Part shown: in pieces, positions 1 to 5,850 of the stretch
How positions within the stretch are numbered: the first letter of the stretch is position 1
Layout: each line of letters opens with the position of its first letter
Assembly: GCA_905199285.1 (NCBI GenBank)
Contig: CAJKFZ010000167.1
Coordinates: 1-5,901 of the forward strand
DNA length: 5,901 nt
Direction of reading: 5' to 3'
Source: an uncultured Ruminococcus sp.
GTDB taxonomy: Bacteria > Bacillota > Clostridia > Oscillospirales > Ruminococcaceae
The notes under the pieces: model-generated
What the model saw: the letters and a program-made list of their open reading frames with translations, nothing else
Databases searched by the model: none
Told to the model about the DNA's origin: nothing
Position numbers and translations under genes: made by a program

Positions 1-26
1 TTCCTTTCTGGCATAAACTTTCTGAT

Positions 27-76
27 TTGACATGAAAACTAAAGATTTAATTATATTATACCATATTTGATATAAT
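27..76 (+). promoter_or_regulatory. Candidate promoter(s) in AT-rich upstream DNA
   Basis: A perfect -35 hexamer TTGACA lies at 27-32, followed by a TATATT -10-like hexamer at 52-57 with a long 19-base spacer. A second, stronger -10 signal is the extended element TGATATAAT at 68-76 (TG, one base, then perfect TATAAT), which lacks a good -35 at the usual distance. Either could start transcription toward the sigma-like gene at 496, which would give a leader of about 400 bases. AT-rich DNA yields such matches by chance, so this is a candidate from sequence only. Confidence 0.45.
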
Positions 77-118
77 TTTGAAAGAGGATGGAAGCAGTTT
101 TTACGAAAAATTTACCTA

Positions 119-475
119 CTACTTATCGATAGAACAAGCCCTACCGATTTGCACATTCTCTTCACCAGACAAGATAATTTCTGAAATTTTCGTCCAACGT
201 TCTATTTTTCTCCAGTAGATGTGTAGAGAGCAAATCAATTCTGCTAAAATCTCAGAAACTGTCCTATGAGTATTGAAAGGACTTGTCCCCAGCACGACAC
301 TAAACTGCCGACTCATACAGACTGACACCGGTTGCTCAACAGGCTGTATGGGACAATCAAATAACAAGGCTGTCATTTTGAGCTTGACGGCTGCAAACCG
401 AATGGAGTGAAATTCCTTCCGGAGTGCGGTCATATTTGTCATGCCATTTTGCAGCCGATCGATTCCTCCATTCAC
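119..475 (-). CDS. Unrecognised minus-strand open frame, 118 aa, doubtful
   Basis: This uninterrupted frame starts at a GTG (475-473) and ends with TAG at 121-119. I recognise no family. The translation is mixed alpha/beta-like with no clear signal peptide, membrane segment or metal motif, and ends in a Lys/Glu-rich helix-like stretch. Start evidence is poor: the GTG sits inside the 462-490 hairpin, and the GGAGG at 469-465 on this strand is 22 bases from the first downstream ATG (442-440). It is divergent from, and overlaps the leader of, the sigma-like gene. In its favour, 118 stop-free codons in moderately AT-rich DNA are not trivial. Against it, the same DNA has inverted repeats suited to a plus-strand leader RNA. 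It may be a small gene, a gene remnant, or a shadow of a structured RNA. Confidence 0.28.
   Translation of the reverse strand: MNGGIDRLQNGMTNMTALRKEFHSIRFAAVKLKMTALLFDCPIQPVEQPVSVCMSRQFSVVLGTSPFNTHRTVSEILAELICSLHIYWRKIERWTKISEIILSGEENVQIGRACSIDK
283..457 (+). other. Inverted repeats in the 5' leader region (possible structured RNA)
   Basis: Reading as plus-strand RNA, several pairings are visible. CGGCTGCAAA (388-397) pairs perfectly with TTTGCAGCCG (448-457), 10 bp across 50 bases. TTGTCCC (283-289) pairs with GGGACAA (350-356), nested around CATACAG (314-320) with CTGTATG (344-350). A competing hairpin 368-375/385-392 shares bases with the 388-397 arm. GAATGGAG (400-407) can also pair with CTCCATTC (466-473), which is part of the terminator-like hairpin just downstream. 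The 10-bp pair is unlikely by chance in so short a region, whereas the 7-bp pairs could be. I recognise no known riboswitch or named RNA class, and the minus-strand open frame in the same DNA is the competing explanation. Confidence 0.3.
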
Positions 476-495
476 GAAAAATGGAGGAATTTTTT
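462..495 (+). terminator. Terminator-like hairpin that overlaps the ribosome binding site of the sigma-like gene
   Basis: The arm ATTCCTCCATT (462-472) pairs perfectly with AATGGAGGAAT (480-490), giving 11 bp with a 7-base loop (473-479), followed by six T (490-495). The 3' arm contains GGAGG (483-487), the Shine-Dalgarno site for the ATG at 496. The structure could therefore end transcripts arriving from upstream, hide the ribosome binding site, or both. The stem is only moderately GC-rich, so termination strength is uncertain. The fold is seen in the sequence; the regulatory role is inference. Confidence 0.6.
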
Positions 496-1077
496 ATGTC
501 AAACACAGAAAAACTGAGAATTCACAAGACACCGACTGCCAAAAGAGGTACCTATACATACACCGATGCTATTGGGCAGAAATACATCCTGATTCCCGGC
601 ATGGTCGATCCGTCCTCCGGCAAGGTCATCACTGAGGAACACATCAAACTGCTTCATGCTTTGGATGATGCAGAAGTTCGCAGCAATCTCCGCAACGGCC
701 GCCCGGAGCTGACAGCGACGGAAAAGCAGCAGATCGCTGAATGGGAGGACAAGCATCCGGGTGAAAAAGCTCCCAGAAACTGGAATCTTTCTATTGACTA
801 TGTGATGGAGGATGACGAACACGAGTCCGAAAGAGCTGCTATTGAAGGTATCACTGACTCCAAGCCGGTATCTCCGGAGGTGGAGATGCTCCGTGCGGCG
901 GTTGAAACCATGACGGAACGTCAGCGGCAGGTCTATGAGCTGCACTACCTCAAAGGCTTCAATGTGAAGGAAACTGCCGCTATTCTGGGAATGTCGTCAC
1001 CGACTGTTACCAACCACAAAAAGCGGATTGAAGAAATTATCAGAAAATTTTTCGAGGGGGCTAATTTTCAGAGGTAA
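496..1077 (+). CDS. Phage-type sigma-70 region 4-like (HTH) transcription regulator, 193 aa
   Basis: The C-terminal part (about residues 138-185) reads as sigma-70 region 4: the ERQRQVYELHYLKGF helix, then NVKETAAILGMSSPTVTNHKKRIEEII as a helix-turn-helix, the segment that in sigma factors contacts the -35 element. No region 2 is visible, so it cannot be a complete sigma factor. It resembles small sigma-like or ArpU-type regulators of Firmicute prophages and integrative elements. The N-terminal 100 residues contain a basic start and a strand-rich segment (about 19-46) that I do not recognise. The ATG at 496 is chosen because GGAGG (483-487) precedes it by 8 bases; the in-frame ATG at 424 would add 24 residues, has no better site and crosses the hairpin. 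It is the first gene of the plus-strand module and is separated from the next by 65 bases. No lesion is visible. The DNA-binding role is inferred from the HTH. Confidence 0.85.
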   Translation: MSNTEKLRIHKTPTAKRGTYTYTDAIGQKYILIPGMVDPSSGKVITEEHIKLLHALDDAEVRSNLRNGRPELTATEKQQIAEWEDKHPGEKAPRNWNLSIDYVMEDDEHESERAAIEGITDSKPVSPEVEMLRAAVETMTERQRQVYELHYLKGFNVKETAAILGMSSPTVTNHKKRIEEIIRKFFEGANFQR

Positions 1078-1091
1078 TCCACGACCTGTAT

Positions 1092-1116
1092 GGTGAGAGG
1101 AATTACACCCTCTCCC
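1092..1116 (+). other. Small imperfect hairpin between the sigma-like gene and the 114-aa gene
   Basis: GAGAGG (1095-1100) pairs with CCTCTC (1109-1114), extended by GG/CC (1092-1093 with 1115-1116) around a bulged T. There is no following T run, so it is not an intrinsic terminator. It lies 12 bases before the AAAGGAGG site of the next gene and could be an RNA stability or processing element, or chance. Confidence 0.3.
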
Positions 1117-1142
1117 ATTACCAAGTCAAAGGAGGAAAAATT

Positions 1143-1487
1143 ATGCAGACCATGTTCGAGCTGATCAATGCCCTGAATGCACTGACAAAGGCGGTCGAGG
1201 CGTTGACAGCAAAGACAACGACAGAGTATCTCAACGGTTTTGAGACTATCTACGAACCGCCGTCGGAAGAGGAATCACCAAAAGAGGATACACCGGTGGA
1301 ACAGCCCACATCTGAACCGCAGACTGTCACCTTTGTGCAGTTCCGCAGCCGTCTTTCGGAGATTTCCAGATGCGGACACACGGCGGAGGTCAAGAAGCTG
1401 ATCGTCAAGTACGGTGCAGAAAAGCTCTCCGATCTTGCCGAGTCCGACTACGCAGCACTGCTGGCAGAAGCGGAGGGGTTAGTATGA
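1143..1487 (+). CDS. Small conserved-type phage module protein, 114 aa, function unknown
   Basis: The start is well supported: AAAGGAGG (1128-1135) lies 7 bases before the ATG. Three parts can be seen: an N-terminal amphipathic helix (residues 1-24, Leu/Ala-rich, possible short coiled coil), a Pro/Glu-rich acidic linker (about 37-60), and a compact helical C-terminal domain (about 62-112) with the pattern FRSRLSEISRCG, then VKKLIVKYGAEKLSDL and YAALLAEAE. Small proteins of this layout commonly sit just before DUF2800 genes in Clostridia phage-like modules; some databases carry an unhelpful 'rRNA biogenesis protein' label for similar ones, which I would not trust. The last codon overlaps the DUF2800 start by four bases (ATGA, 1484-1487), implying translational coupling. 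The C-terminal domain might bind DNA or a replication partner, but that is a guess. Confidence 0.8.
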   Translation: MQTMFELINALNALTKAVEALTAKTTTEYLNGFETIYEPPSEEESPKEDTPVEQPTSEPQTVTFVQFRSRLSEISRCGHTAEVKKLIVKYGAEKLSDLAESDYAALLAEAEGLV

Positions 1488-2601
1488 GCCATGCACTGCT
1501 TTCTCCGTCCAGCAGCGAACGCTGGATCAACTGTCCGCCCTCCGCAAAGGAGAACGCTGGCGGCAGCGCCGAAAGCCCCTACGCACAGCAAGGTAGTGAA
1601 GCGCATCTTTGTGCAGAGTTCAAGGTCAACACGGCACTCGGTCACAAGGCGCGTGATCCCACCAACGATCTGGAATTCTTCGATGAGGAAATGGCGGAAC
1701 ACACCGATGCCTACTGCGAGTTCGTTATGGAGCAGGTGCAGACGGCACGGGAAACCTGTCCCGATCCGCTGGTACTGGTAGAACAGAGACTCGATTTTAC
1801 CCGTTGGGTAGCGGAGAGCTTCGGCACTGCCGACTGCGTGATCGTGGCGGACGGCACGATGACCGTTATCGATTTCAAGTACGGACTCGGAATCCTCGTA
1901 GAATCGGAGAAAAACTCACAGATGCGGATGTATGCACTCGGTGCACTGAATCTGTTTGAAAGCCTGTACGACATTCAGACCATCCGCATGATCATCTTCC
2001 AGCCTCGCCGTGACAACACCAGCATTGCCGAAATTTCAAAGGACGAACTGCTCCGCTGGGCAGATGAAGTCCTGATTCCAGCGGCAGAACTGGCGGTATA
2101 GGGTAAGGGCAACTACAAGGCAGGCAAACACTGTCAGTTCTGTAAGGTCAAAGCAACTTGCGAAAACGTGCGGAATACAATATCCAAATGGCACAATACG
2201 ACTTCGCTGTTCCTGATACCCTATCCGATGATGAAATCAGCATCATTCTCGACCGGGCAGAAGCCTTCATCGGCTGGGTGAACGACATCAAGAGCTATGC
2301 ACTTGAACAGGCAGTCAGTGGCAGAAACTTCCCCGGCTTCAAGGTTGTGGAAGGTCGCTCCAATCGCAAGTACACAGACGAAGCTGCCGTTGCAGCAGTT
2401 GTCACAGATGCAGGCTACACCCCCTACGAGCAGAAGCTTATGGGCGTGACCGCAATGGCCAAGCTGCTTGGCAAACGCAAATTTGATACCCTGCTCGGCT
2501 CTCTAATCGAAAGGCCGAAGGGCAAGCCAACACTTGTACCAGCGTCGGACAAGCGTCCGGCATGGAATACGGCAAACGAAGATTTCAAGGAGGAAGAATA
2601 A
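1484..2601 (+). pseudogene. DUF2800 (RecB/Cas4-like PD-(D/E)XK nuclease), broken by a nonsense codon and a frameshift
   Basis: This is a DUF2800 family gene, whose members have a RecB/Cas4-like nuclease core with an iron-sulphur-type cysteine set. It starts at ATG 1484 (GGAGG at 1472-1476, 7-base spacing, ATGA overlap with the previous gene). In the first 205 codons I see Cys17 (WINCPPS), His41 in GSEAHLCAEF, Asp117 in GTAD, the Asp130-x-Lys132 pair in VIDFKYG, and Gln146/Tyr150 in QMRMYALGAL. A TAG at 2099-2101 then ends the frame, where a lysine codon (AAG) seems likely to have stood. Reading through gives GKGNYKAGKHCQFCKVKATC, which holds the expected C-x2-C-x5-C triad (codons at 2132, 2141, 2159). 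About one base is then missing near 2161, because the homologous continuation RKRAEYNIQMAQYDF is in the next frame and runs to TAA at 2601. Restoring both gives about 372 residues, close to family size. The truncated product keeps the nuclease motifs but loses three of four cysteines. A TTG at 2158 could restart translation only weakly. Confidence 0.88.
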
Positions 2602-2602
2602 C

Positions 2603-3169
2603 ATGGCAAAGTTTGTAAATCCCACAAAGGTCATCACCGGCAAGAACACCCGCTTCAGCTACCTCGTGGTGAACGAGCCGAAGGCAATCAACGGCGGCAC
2701 GCCCAAGTACAGCGTTTCGCTCATCATGCCCAAGAGTGATACGGTCACTATTGAGAAGGTCAAGGCAGCAATTCAGGCAGCCTACGACGAAGGTCAGTCC
2801 AAGCTCAAGGGCAATGGCAAGTCCGTGCCTTCACTCAAGGCAATTAAGACTCCTTTGAGAGACGGTGATCTAGAACGCCCGGATGATGATGCTTACAAGG
2901 GCTGTTACTTCATCAATGCCAACAGTGCGACAAAGCCCGGTGTGGTCGATGCCGACTGTCAGCCGATTCTCGACACCAGCGAGCTGTATTCCGGCATCTA
3001 CGGCAGAGCCTCGATCAATTTCTATGCGTTTAATACGAACGGCAACCGTGGCATTGCCTGTGGTCTGAACAACCTTCAGAAACTTCGTGACGGTGAGCCG
3101 CTTGGCGGCAAGTCCCGTGCCGAAGATGATTTCGCCGACGAGGACAACGATGACGATTTTCTCTCGTAA
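2603..3169 (+). CDS. DUF2815 family phage protein, probable ssDNA-binding protein, 188 aa
   Basis: The ATG at 2603 follows the DUF2800 stop by one base and has AAGGAGG (2587-2593) 9 bases upstream, so the two genes were clearly co-translated; upstream in-frame starts lie inside DUF2800 and are rejected. Family features seen: the N-terminal VNPTKVITGKNTRFSYLVVNEP strand pair is only part-quoted here by its start (VNPTK, residue 5), then KYSVSLIMPKSD (35-46), a helix at 51-68, a KGCYFINANS segment (99-108), an aromatic strand SGIYGRASINFYAF (130-143), and an acidic tail ending EDNDDDFLS. DUF2815 proteins are linked to T7 gp2.5-like OB-fold ssDNA-binding proteins, and the acidic, hydrophobic-ended tail is typical of SSBs that recruit replication partners. 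Here it would coat ssDNA for the polymerase and nuclease encoded beside it. It is full length with no lesion, although its neighbours on both sides are broken. The ssDNA role is from family knowledge, not shown here. Confidence 0.88.
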   Translation: MAKFVNPTKVITGKNTRFSYLVVNEPKAINGGTPKYSVSLIMPKSDTVTIEKVKAAIQAAYDEGQSKLKGNGKSVPSLKAIKTPLRDGDLERPDDDAYKGCYFINANSATKPGVVDADCQPILDTSELYSGIYGRASINFYAFNTNGNRGIACGLNNLQKLRDGEPLGGKSRAEDDFADEDNDDDFLS

Positions 3170-3189
3170 TTAACTGAATGACAGACGAG

Positions 3190-3270
3190 CGGGTGACTCC
3201 CCACAGTGTGGGGAGATGTCCGTAGGACAAAGGGGACGGGCTCCGGTTAGGAGTTTGCGGCAATGCCGTG
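3190..3270. repeat. Hairpin-rich GC-rich intergenic repeat-like element
   Basis: The gap between DUF2815 and the polymerase carries four successive hairpins: CTCCCCACA-G-TGTGGGGAG (3197-3215, a perfect 9-bp palindrome with a one-base centre), GTCC/GGAC (3218-3221 with 3225-3228), CTCC/GGAG (3241-3244 with 3250-3253) and CGGCA/TGCCG (3258-3262 with 3264-3268). TCCCC (3198-3202) can also pair with GGGGA (3232-3236). There is no T run, so it is not a normal terminator. The style resembles short dispersed palindromic repeats that are frequent between genes of gut Clostridia. Only one copy is in this window, so repeat status is inference. Confidence 0.5.
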
Positions 3271-3290
3271 GGTGGGAGTAAGGAGTTACT

Positions 3291-4760
3291 ATGAAAAAGC
3301 TGATGATTGATCTGGAAACTCGCAGCGATGTGGACATTACCAAAACAGGTGTGTATCGCTACGCTGATTCTCCATTTTTTGATATTCTGCTGTTCGCCTA
3401 TTCTGTGGACGATGCTCCGGTGCAGGTCGTTGACCTTGCCTGCGGTGAACTGCTCCCCAATCAGATTCTCCATGCCCTGTCTGACGATTCTGTCATGAAG
3501 CATAGCTTTAACGCTTCTTTCGAGCGTGTCTGCCTGTCGGTCTGGCTGCACCGAAATCATCCTGAAATCTTCCGCAGCTATAGCATTCCGGAGGATTCGG
3601 TCGGTGACTATCTCGATCCATCCTCGTGGCGATGTTCGATGGTGGCATCTGCTTATCTCGGCTTGCCGCTGACGCTGGCTGGTGTCGGCTCGGTGCTGAA
3701 GCTCGAACAGCAGAAAATGTCCGAGGGCAAGGCACTCATCCGGTACTTTTCTGTCCCTTATGCTTATGAAGATGATGTGCCGTTGTTTCATTCCCACGAA
3801 GATGCTCCCGACAAGTGGGCGGTGTTCAAGACATACAACAAACGTGATGTGGAAACAGAAATGGGAATCGAGGCAAAAATCAGCCGCTTTCCTGTCCCAG
3901 ATTTCGTATGGGAGGAATACATTCTCGATCAGGAAATCAATGACCGTGGCATTCAGCTTGATCTGCCTCTTGTCCGGAACGCAATCCGCATTGGTGACAC
4001 AGCAAAGGAACGCCTGACCGCCAAGCTCCGTGAGCTGACCGGACTGGACAACCCGAATTCCGTACAGCAGATGAAAAGCTGGCTTGCACAGTACGGTCTG
4101 GAAATAAAATCACTTGGCAGGAAGGAAGTGCAGGAGTTGATTGGCACTGTATCTCCGCAGCTTCGTGAAGTGCTGCAGCTCCGGCAGCAGACATCCAAGT
4201 CATCCGTTAAGAAATACACGGCAATGCAGAATGCAGTCTGCTCGGACGGTCGTGCGAGAGGAATGTTTCAGTTCTATGGTGCAAATCGCACCGGTCGTGA
4301 GGCTGGCAGGATCATACAATTGCAGAATCTGCCGCAGAATCATATCCCTGATTTGAATGCGGCACGTAACCTCGTTCTTTCCGGCGATATGGACGCTCTG
4401 GAATTTCTCTATGAAGATATTCCCGACACTCTTTCACAGCTTATCCGCACGGCATTTGTGCCGAAACACGGCTATAAGTTCATCGTGGCAGACTTCTCTG
4501 CTATCGAAGCCCGTGTGATCGCATGGCTGGCAGGTGAAACATGGCGCATGGAGGCTTTCGCCGGTGGTGAGGACATCTACTGTGCCTCCGCTTTACGCAT
4601 TTTCGGCGTACCGGTGGTCAAGCACGGCATCAACGGCCACCTGCGACAGAAAGGCAAGGTGGCGGAGCTTGCCTGCGGCTACGGCGGATCGGTCGGTGCA
4701 ATGAAGGCGATGGGCGGTGCGGAAATGTCGGATTCAGAACTGAAGCAAACTCGGATATAG
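3291..4760 (+). CDS. Phage-type family A DNA polymerase, 3'-truncated (no motif C), 489 aa
   Basis: The ATG at 3291 has AAGGAG (3280-3285) 5 bases upstream. The N-terminal 3'-5' exonuclease domain looks complete: Asp7/Glu9 in MIDLETRS (Exo I), NASFE at 74-78 (Exo II, with Glu where Asp is usual), and YNKRD at 182-186 (Exo III). The polymerase domain follows: TGREAGRIIQLQNLP (about 334-348), motif A VADFSAIEAR with Asp401, and the O-helix motif B RQKGKVAELACGYGG with Arg452, Lys456, Leu460 and Tyr464. The frame stops at 4758-4760 only 88 residues after Asp401, whereas in family A enzymes motif C (HDE) lies roughly 175-180 residues after motif A. One of the two catalytic metal-binding carboxylates and the final part of the fingers/palm are therefore missing; related phage enzymes are nearer 640 residues. 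The last residues (about KQTRI) come from unrelated DNA past a junction. It may still fold as an exonuclease, but should not polymerise. It is best treated as a remnant of an element-borne replicative polymerase. Confidence 0.9.
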   Translation: MKKLMIDLETRSDVDITKTGVYRYADSPFFDILLFAYSVDDAPVQVVDLACGELLPNQILHALSDDSVMKHSFNASFERVCLSVWLHRNHPEIFRSYSIPEDSVGDYLDPSSWRCSMVASAYLGLPLTLAGVGSVLKLEQQKMSEGKALIRYFSVPYAYEDDVPLFHSHEDAPDKWAVFKTYNKRDVETEMGIEAKISRFPVPDFVWEEYILDQEINDRGIQLDLPLVRNAIRIGDTAKERLTAKLRELTGLDNPNSVQQMKSWLAQYGLEIKSLGRKEVQELIGTVSPQLREVLQLRQQTSKSSVKKYTAMQNAVCSDGRARGMFQFYGANRTGREAGRIIQLQNLPQNHIPDLNAARNLVLSGDMDALEFLYEDIPDTLSQLIRTAFVPKHGYKFIVADFSAIEARVIAWLAGETWRMEAFAGGEDIYCASALRIFGVPVVKHGINGHLRQKGKVAELACGYGGSVGAMKAMGGAEMSDSELKQTRI

Positions 4761-4866
4761 AGCAAATGAAGTTCCCGAACCGAACCATATGGATGTCTAT
4801 TATTCCAGAGAGAAACAGGCTCAGTATGGTTTCCTTGGAATTGAGATAGAAATAGTAAGTATATAA
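4744..4866 (+). pseudogene. 3' tail of an unknown gene, 5' end lost at the polymerase junction
   Basis: In the frame after the TGA at 4741-4743, 40 codons are open to TAA at 4864-4866. The translation includes ANEVPEPNHMDVYYSREKQ and ends QYGFLGIEIEIVSI. It reads like a real protein terminus, with charged, aromatic and strand-like segments, and is in a different frame from the polymerase (+1 relative to it). No start codon with a ribosome binding site precedes it. I do not recognise the family. The natural interpretation is the end of a gene that once lay before the DHH gene and whose 5' part was removed by the event that truncated the polymerase. The short length makes coding status uncertain. 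Confidence 0.4.
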
Positions 4867-4867
4867 T
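4841..4867 (+). promoter_or_regulatory. Candidate promoter for the DHH phosphoesterase gene
   Basis: TTGAGA (4841-4846, five of six to consensus) and a perfect TATAAT (4862-4867) are separated by 15 bases, slightly short of the usual 17. It lies about 50 bases before the ATG at 4918 and could let the DHH gene be expressed independently of the broken phage operon. It overlaps the tail of the 40-codon fragment. Confidence 0.4.
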
Positions 4868-4917
4868 AGACATTCGGATAAGTTGTACAAACTCAAAGAG
4901 AATAAGCGAGGTGTATC

Positions 4918-5850
4918 ATGGATATTACAATACAAGAAATGGCTGAAAAGCTGAAAGAATACGATGAATACAGAATCGTCTATCACATCCGCCCAGACGG
5001 CGATTGTATCGGTTCATCATTTGCACTTGCCATTACATTGCAGGCAATCGGAAAGAAATGTGATGTGGCAGGGCAGGACGATATTCCACGCATACACAGG
5101 TACATGACGGATAAAGTGAATCTGGATAAACTCGAAAATCCAGTATATATTGCAGTGGATTCCGCATCATCACAGAGGGTAGGCTCATATGGCGATCAGC
5201 ATTTCACATTCTGCATCGACCATCATTATAATACGTTTGCTGATGCAGATTATCGGTATGTAGAGAAAGACTGCGGAGCTTGCAGCGAGATTATCTTCAA
5301 GCTGATAAAAGCTATGGGTATTACAGTTACAAAGGAAATGGCAGACTTACTCTATACAGCACTTGTGACAGATACCATGTGTTTCCGAACCTCAGATACA
5401 AGTGTCCAGTCCTTTGAAACTGCTGCGGAACTTGCCAAATTAGGTGCGGATATTTACGGAATCGGCAGACGAAATATGTTTATCAAGTCTAAAGGTCGTT
5501 TGATGATCGAAGATATTCTCAGAAGCAGTTTTCATTTTACCTGCGATAATCAGATACTGACAGGAATCATTACATTGAATGATCTGAAAACTGCTGGTAT
5601 TCTTGATTCTGAACTTGAGGGCATCAATTCGTTTGTTGAGCAGGTGGAGGGAGTTCGTATAGGTGTCACAATTCGTGAACTTCCGGACGGCAGAATGAGA
5701 TGCTCCATGAGAAGCAATGGCGATATTTCTGTCAACGATATCTGTAAGATTCTCGGTGGTGGAGGACATTTTCATGCAGCTTGCTGTGAACTTGATATGA
5801 GTGCAGAAGAAGCTAGAGAAACTGTGGAGAAAGCTTGCAGGGAGTATTAG
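4918..5850 (+). CDS. DHH/DHHA1 phosphoesterase, NrnA-type oligoribonuclease / pAp phosphatase, 310 aa
   Basis: This is a cytosolic Mn-dependent phosphoesterase of the DHH family. The NrnA group degrades 2-5 nt RNAs and dephosphorylates 3'-phosphoadenosine 5'-phosphate. The motifs are all present: HIRPDGDCIGS with His23, Asp27, Asp29 (motif I), AVDSAS with Asp81 (II), IDHHYN with Asp101-His102-His103 (III), and VTDTMCFRTSDT with Asp152 (IV). The C-terminal DHHA1 substrate-binding domain carries SMRSNGDISVNDI and GGGGHFHAAC (280-289, His284). Length matches B. subtilis NrnA (about 313 aa). The ATG at 4918 has GAGGTG (4908-4913) 4 bases upstream, a rather close site. Codons are clearly more A/T-ending than in the upstream module, and a promoter-like pair lies at 4841-4867, so it probably belongs to the host chromosome or to another element joined at about 4744. 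The exact substrate (nanoRNA, pAp, or a cyclic-dinucleotide product such as pGpG/pApA) cannot be decided from sequence, so I withhold the symbol nrnA. It is intact. Confidence 0.93.
   Translation: MDITIQEMAEKLKEYDEYRIVYHIRPDGDCIGSSFALAITLQAIGKKCDVAGQDDIPRIHRYMTDKVNLDKLENPVYIAVDSASSQRVGSYGDQHFTFCIDHHYNTFADADYRYVEKDCGACSEIIFKLIKAMGITVTKEMADLLYTALVTDTMCFRTSDTSVQSFETAAELAKLGADIYGIGRRNMFIKSKGRLMIEDILRSSFHFTCDNQILTGIITLNDLKTAGILDSELEGINSFVEQVEGVRIGVTIRELPDGRMRCSMRSNGDISVNDICKILGGGGHFHAACCELDMSAEEARETVEKACREY

Noticed and set aside
88..132. Possible 14-residue leader peptide after AGAGG near the candidate promoter
   Set aside because: It is too short to test, its AGAGG abuts the ATG with almost no spacing, and it contains no run of regulatory codons typical of attenuation peptides.
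424..495. Upstream in-frame ATG extending the sigma-like protein by 24 residues
   Set aside because: The extension crosses the 462-490 hairpin, has Cys/His/Phe-rich non-family sequence and no ribosome binding site, while the ATG at 496 has a strong GGAGG.
1370..1483. Earlier in-frame ATG for DUF2800 at 1370
   Set aside because: It would overlap most of the C-terminal domain of the 114-aa gene, and its translation is Arg-rich out-of-frame sequence; the ATGA-coupled start at 1484 begins directly with the family N-terminus.
2099..2163. Programmed recoding (amber readthrough plus frameshift) of DUF2800
   Set aside because: Two different recoding events would be needed within 60 bases, there is no canonical X XXY YYZ slippery site at 2155-2168, and no pyrrolysine or stop-codon context is visible. 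Decay is simpler.
3197..3215. Palindrome as a CRISPR repeat unit or intrinsic terminator
   Set aside because: There is only one copy, no spacers, and no T run follows the stem on either strand.
3030..3797. Long minus-strand open frame of 255 codons
   Set aside because: It lies opposite the end of DUF2815, the hairpin repeat and the polymerase exonuclease domain, whose plus-strand frames carry recognised motifs and good ribosome binding sites. It has no own start signal or family resemblance.
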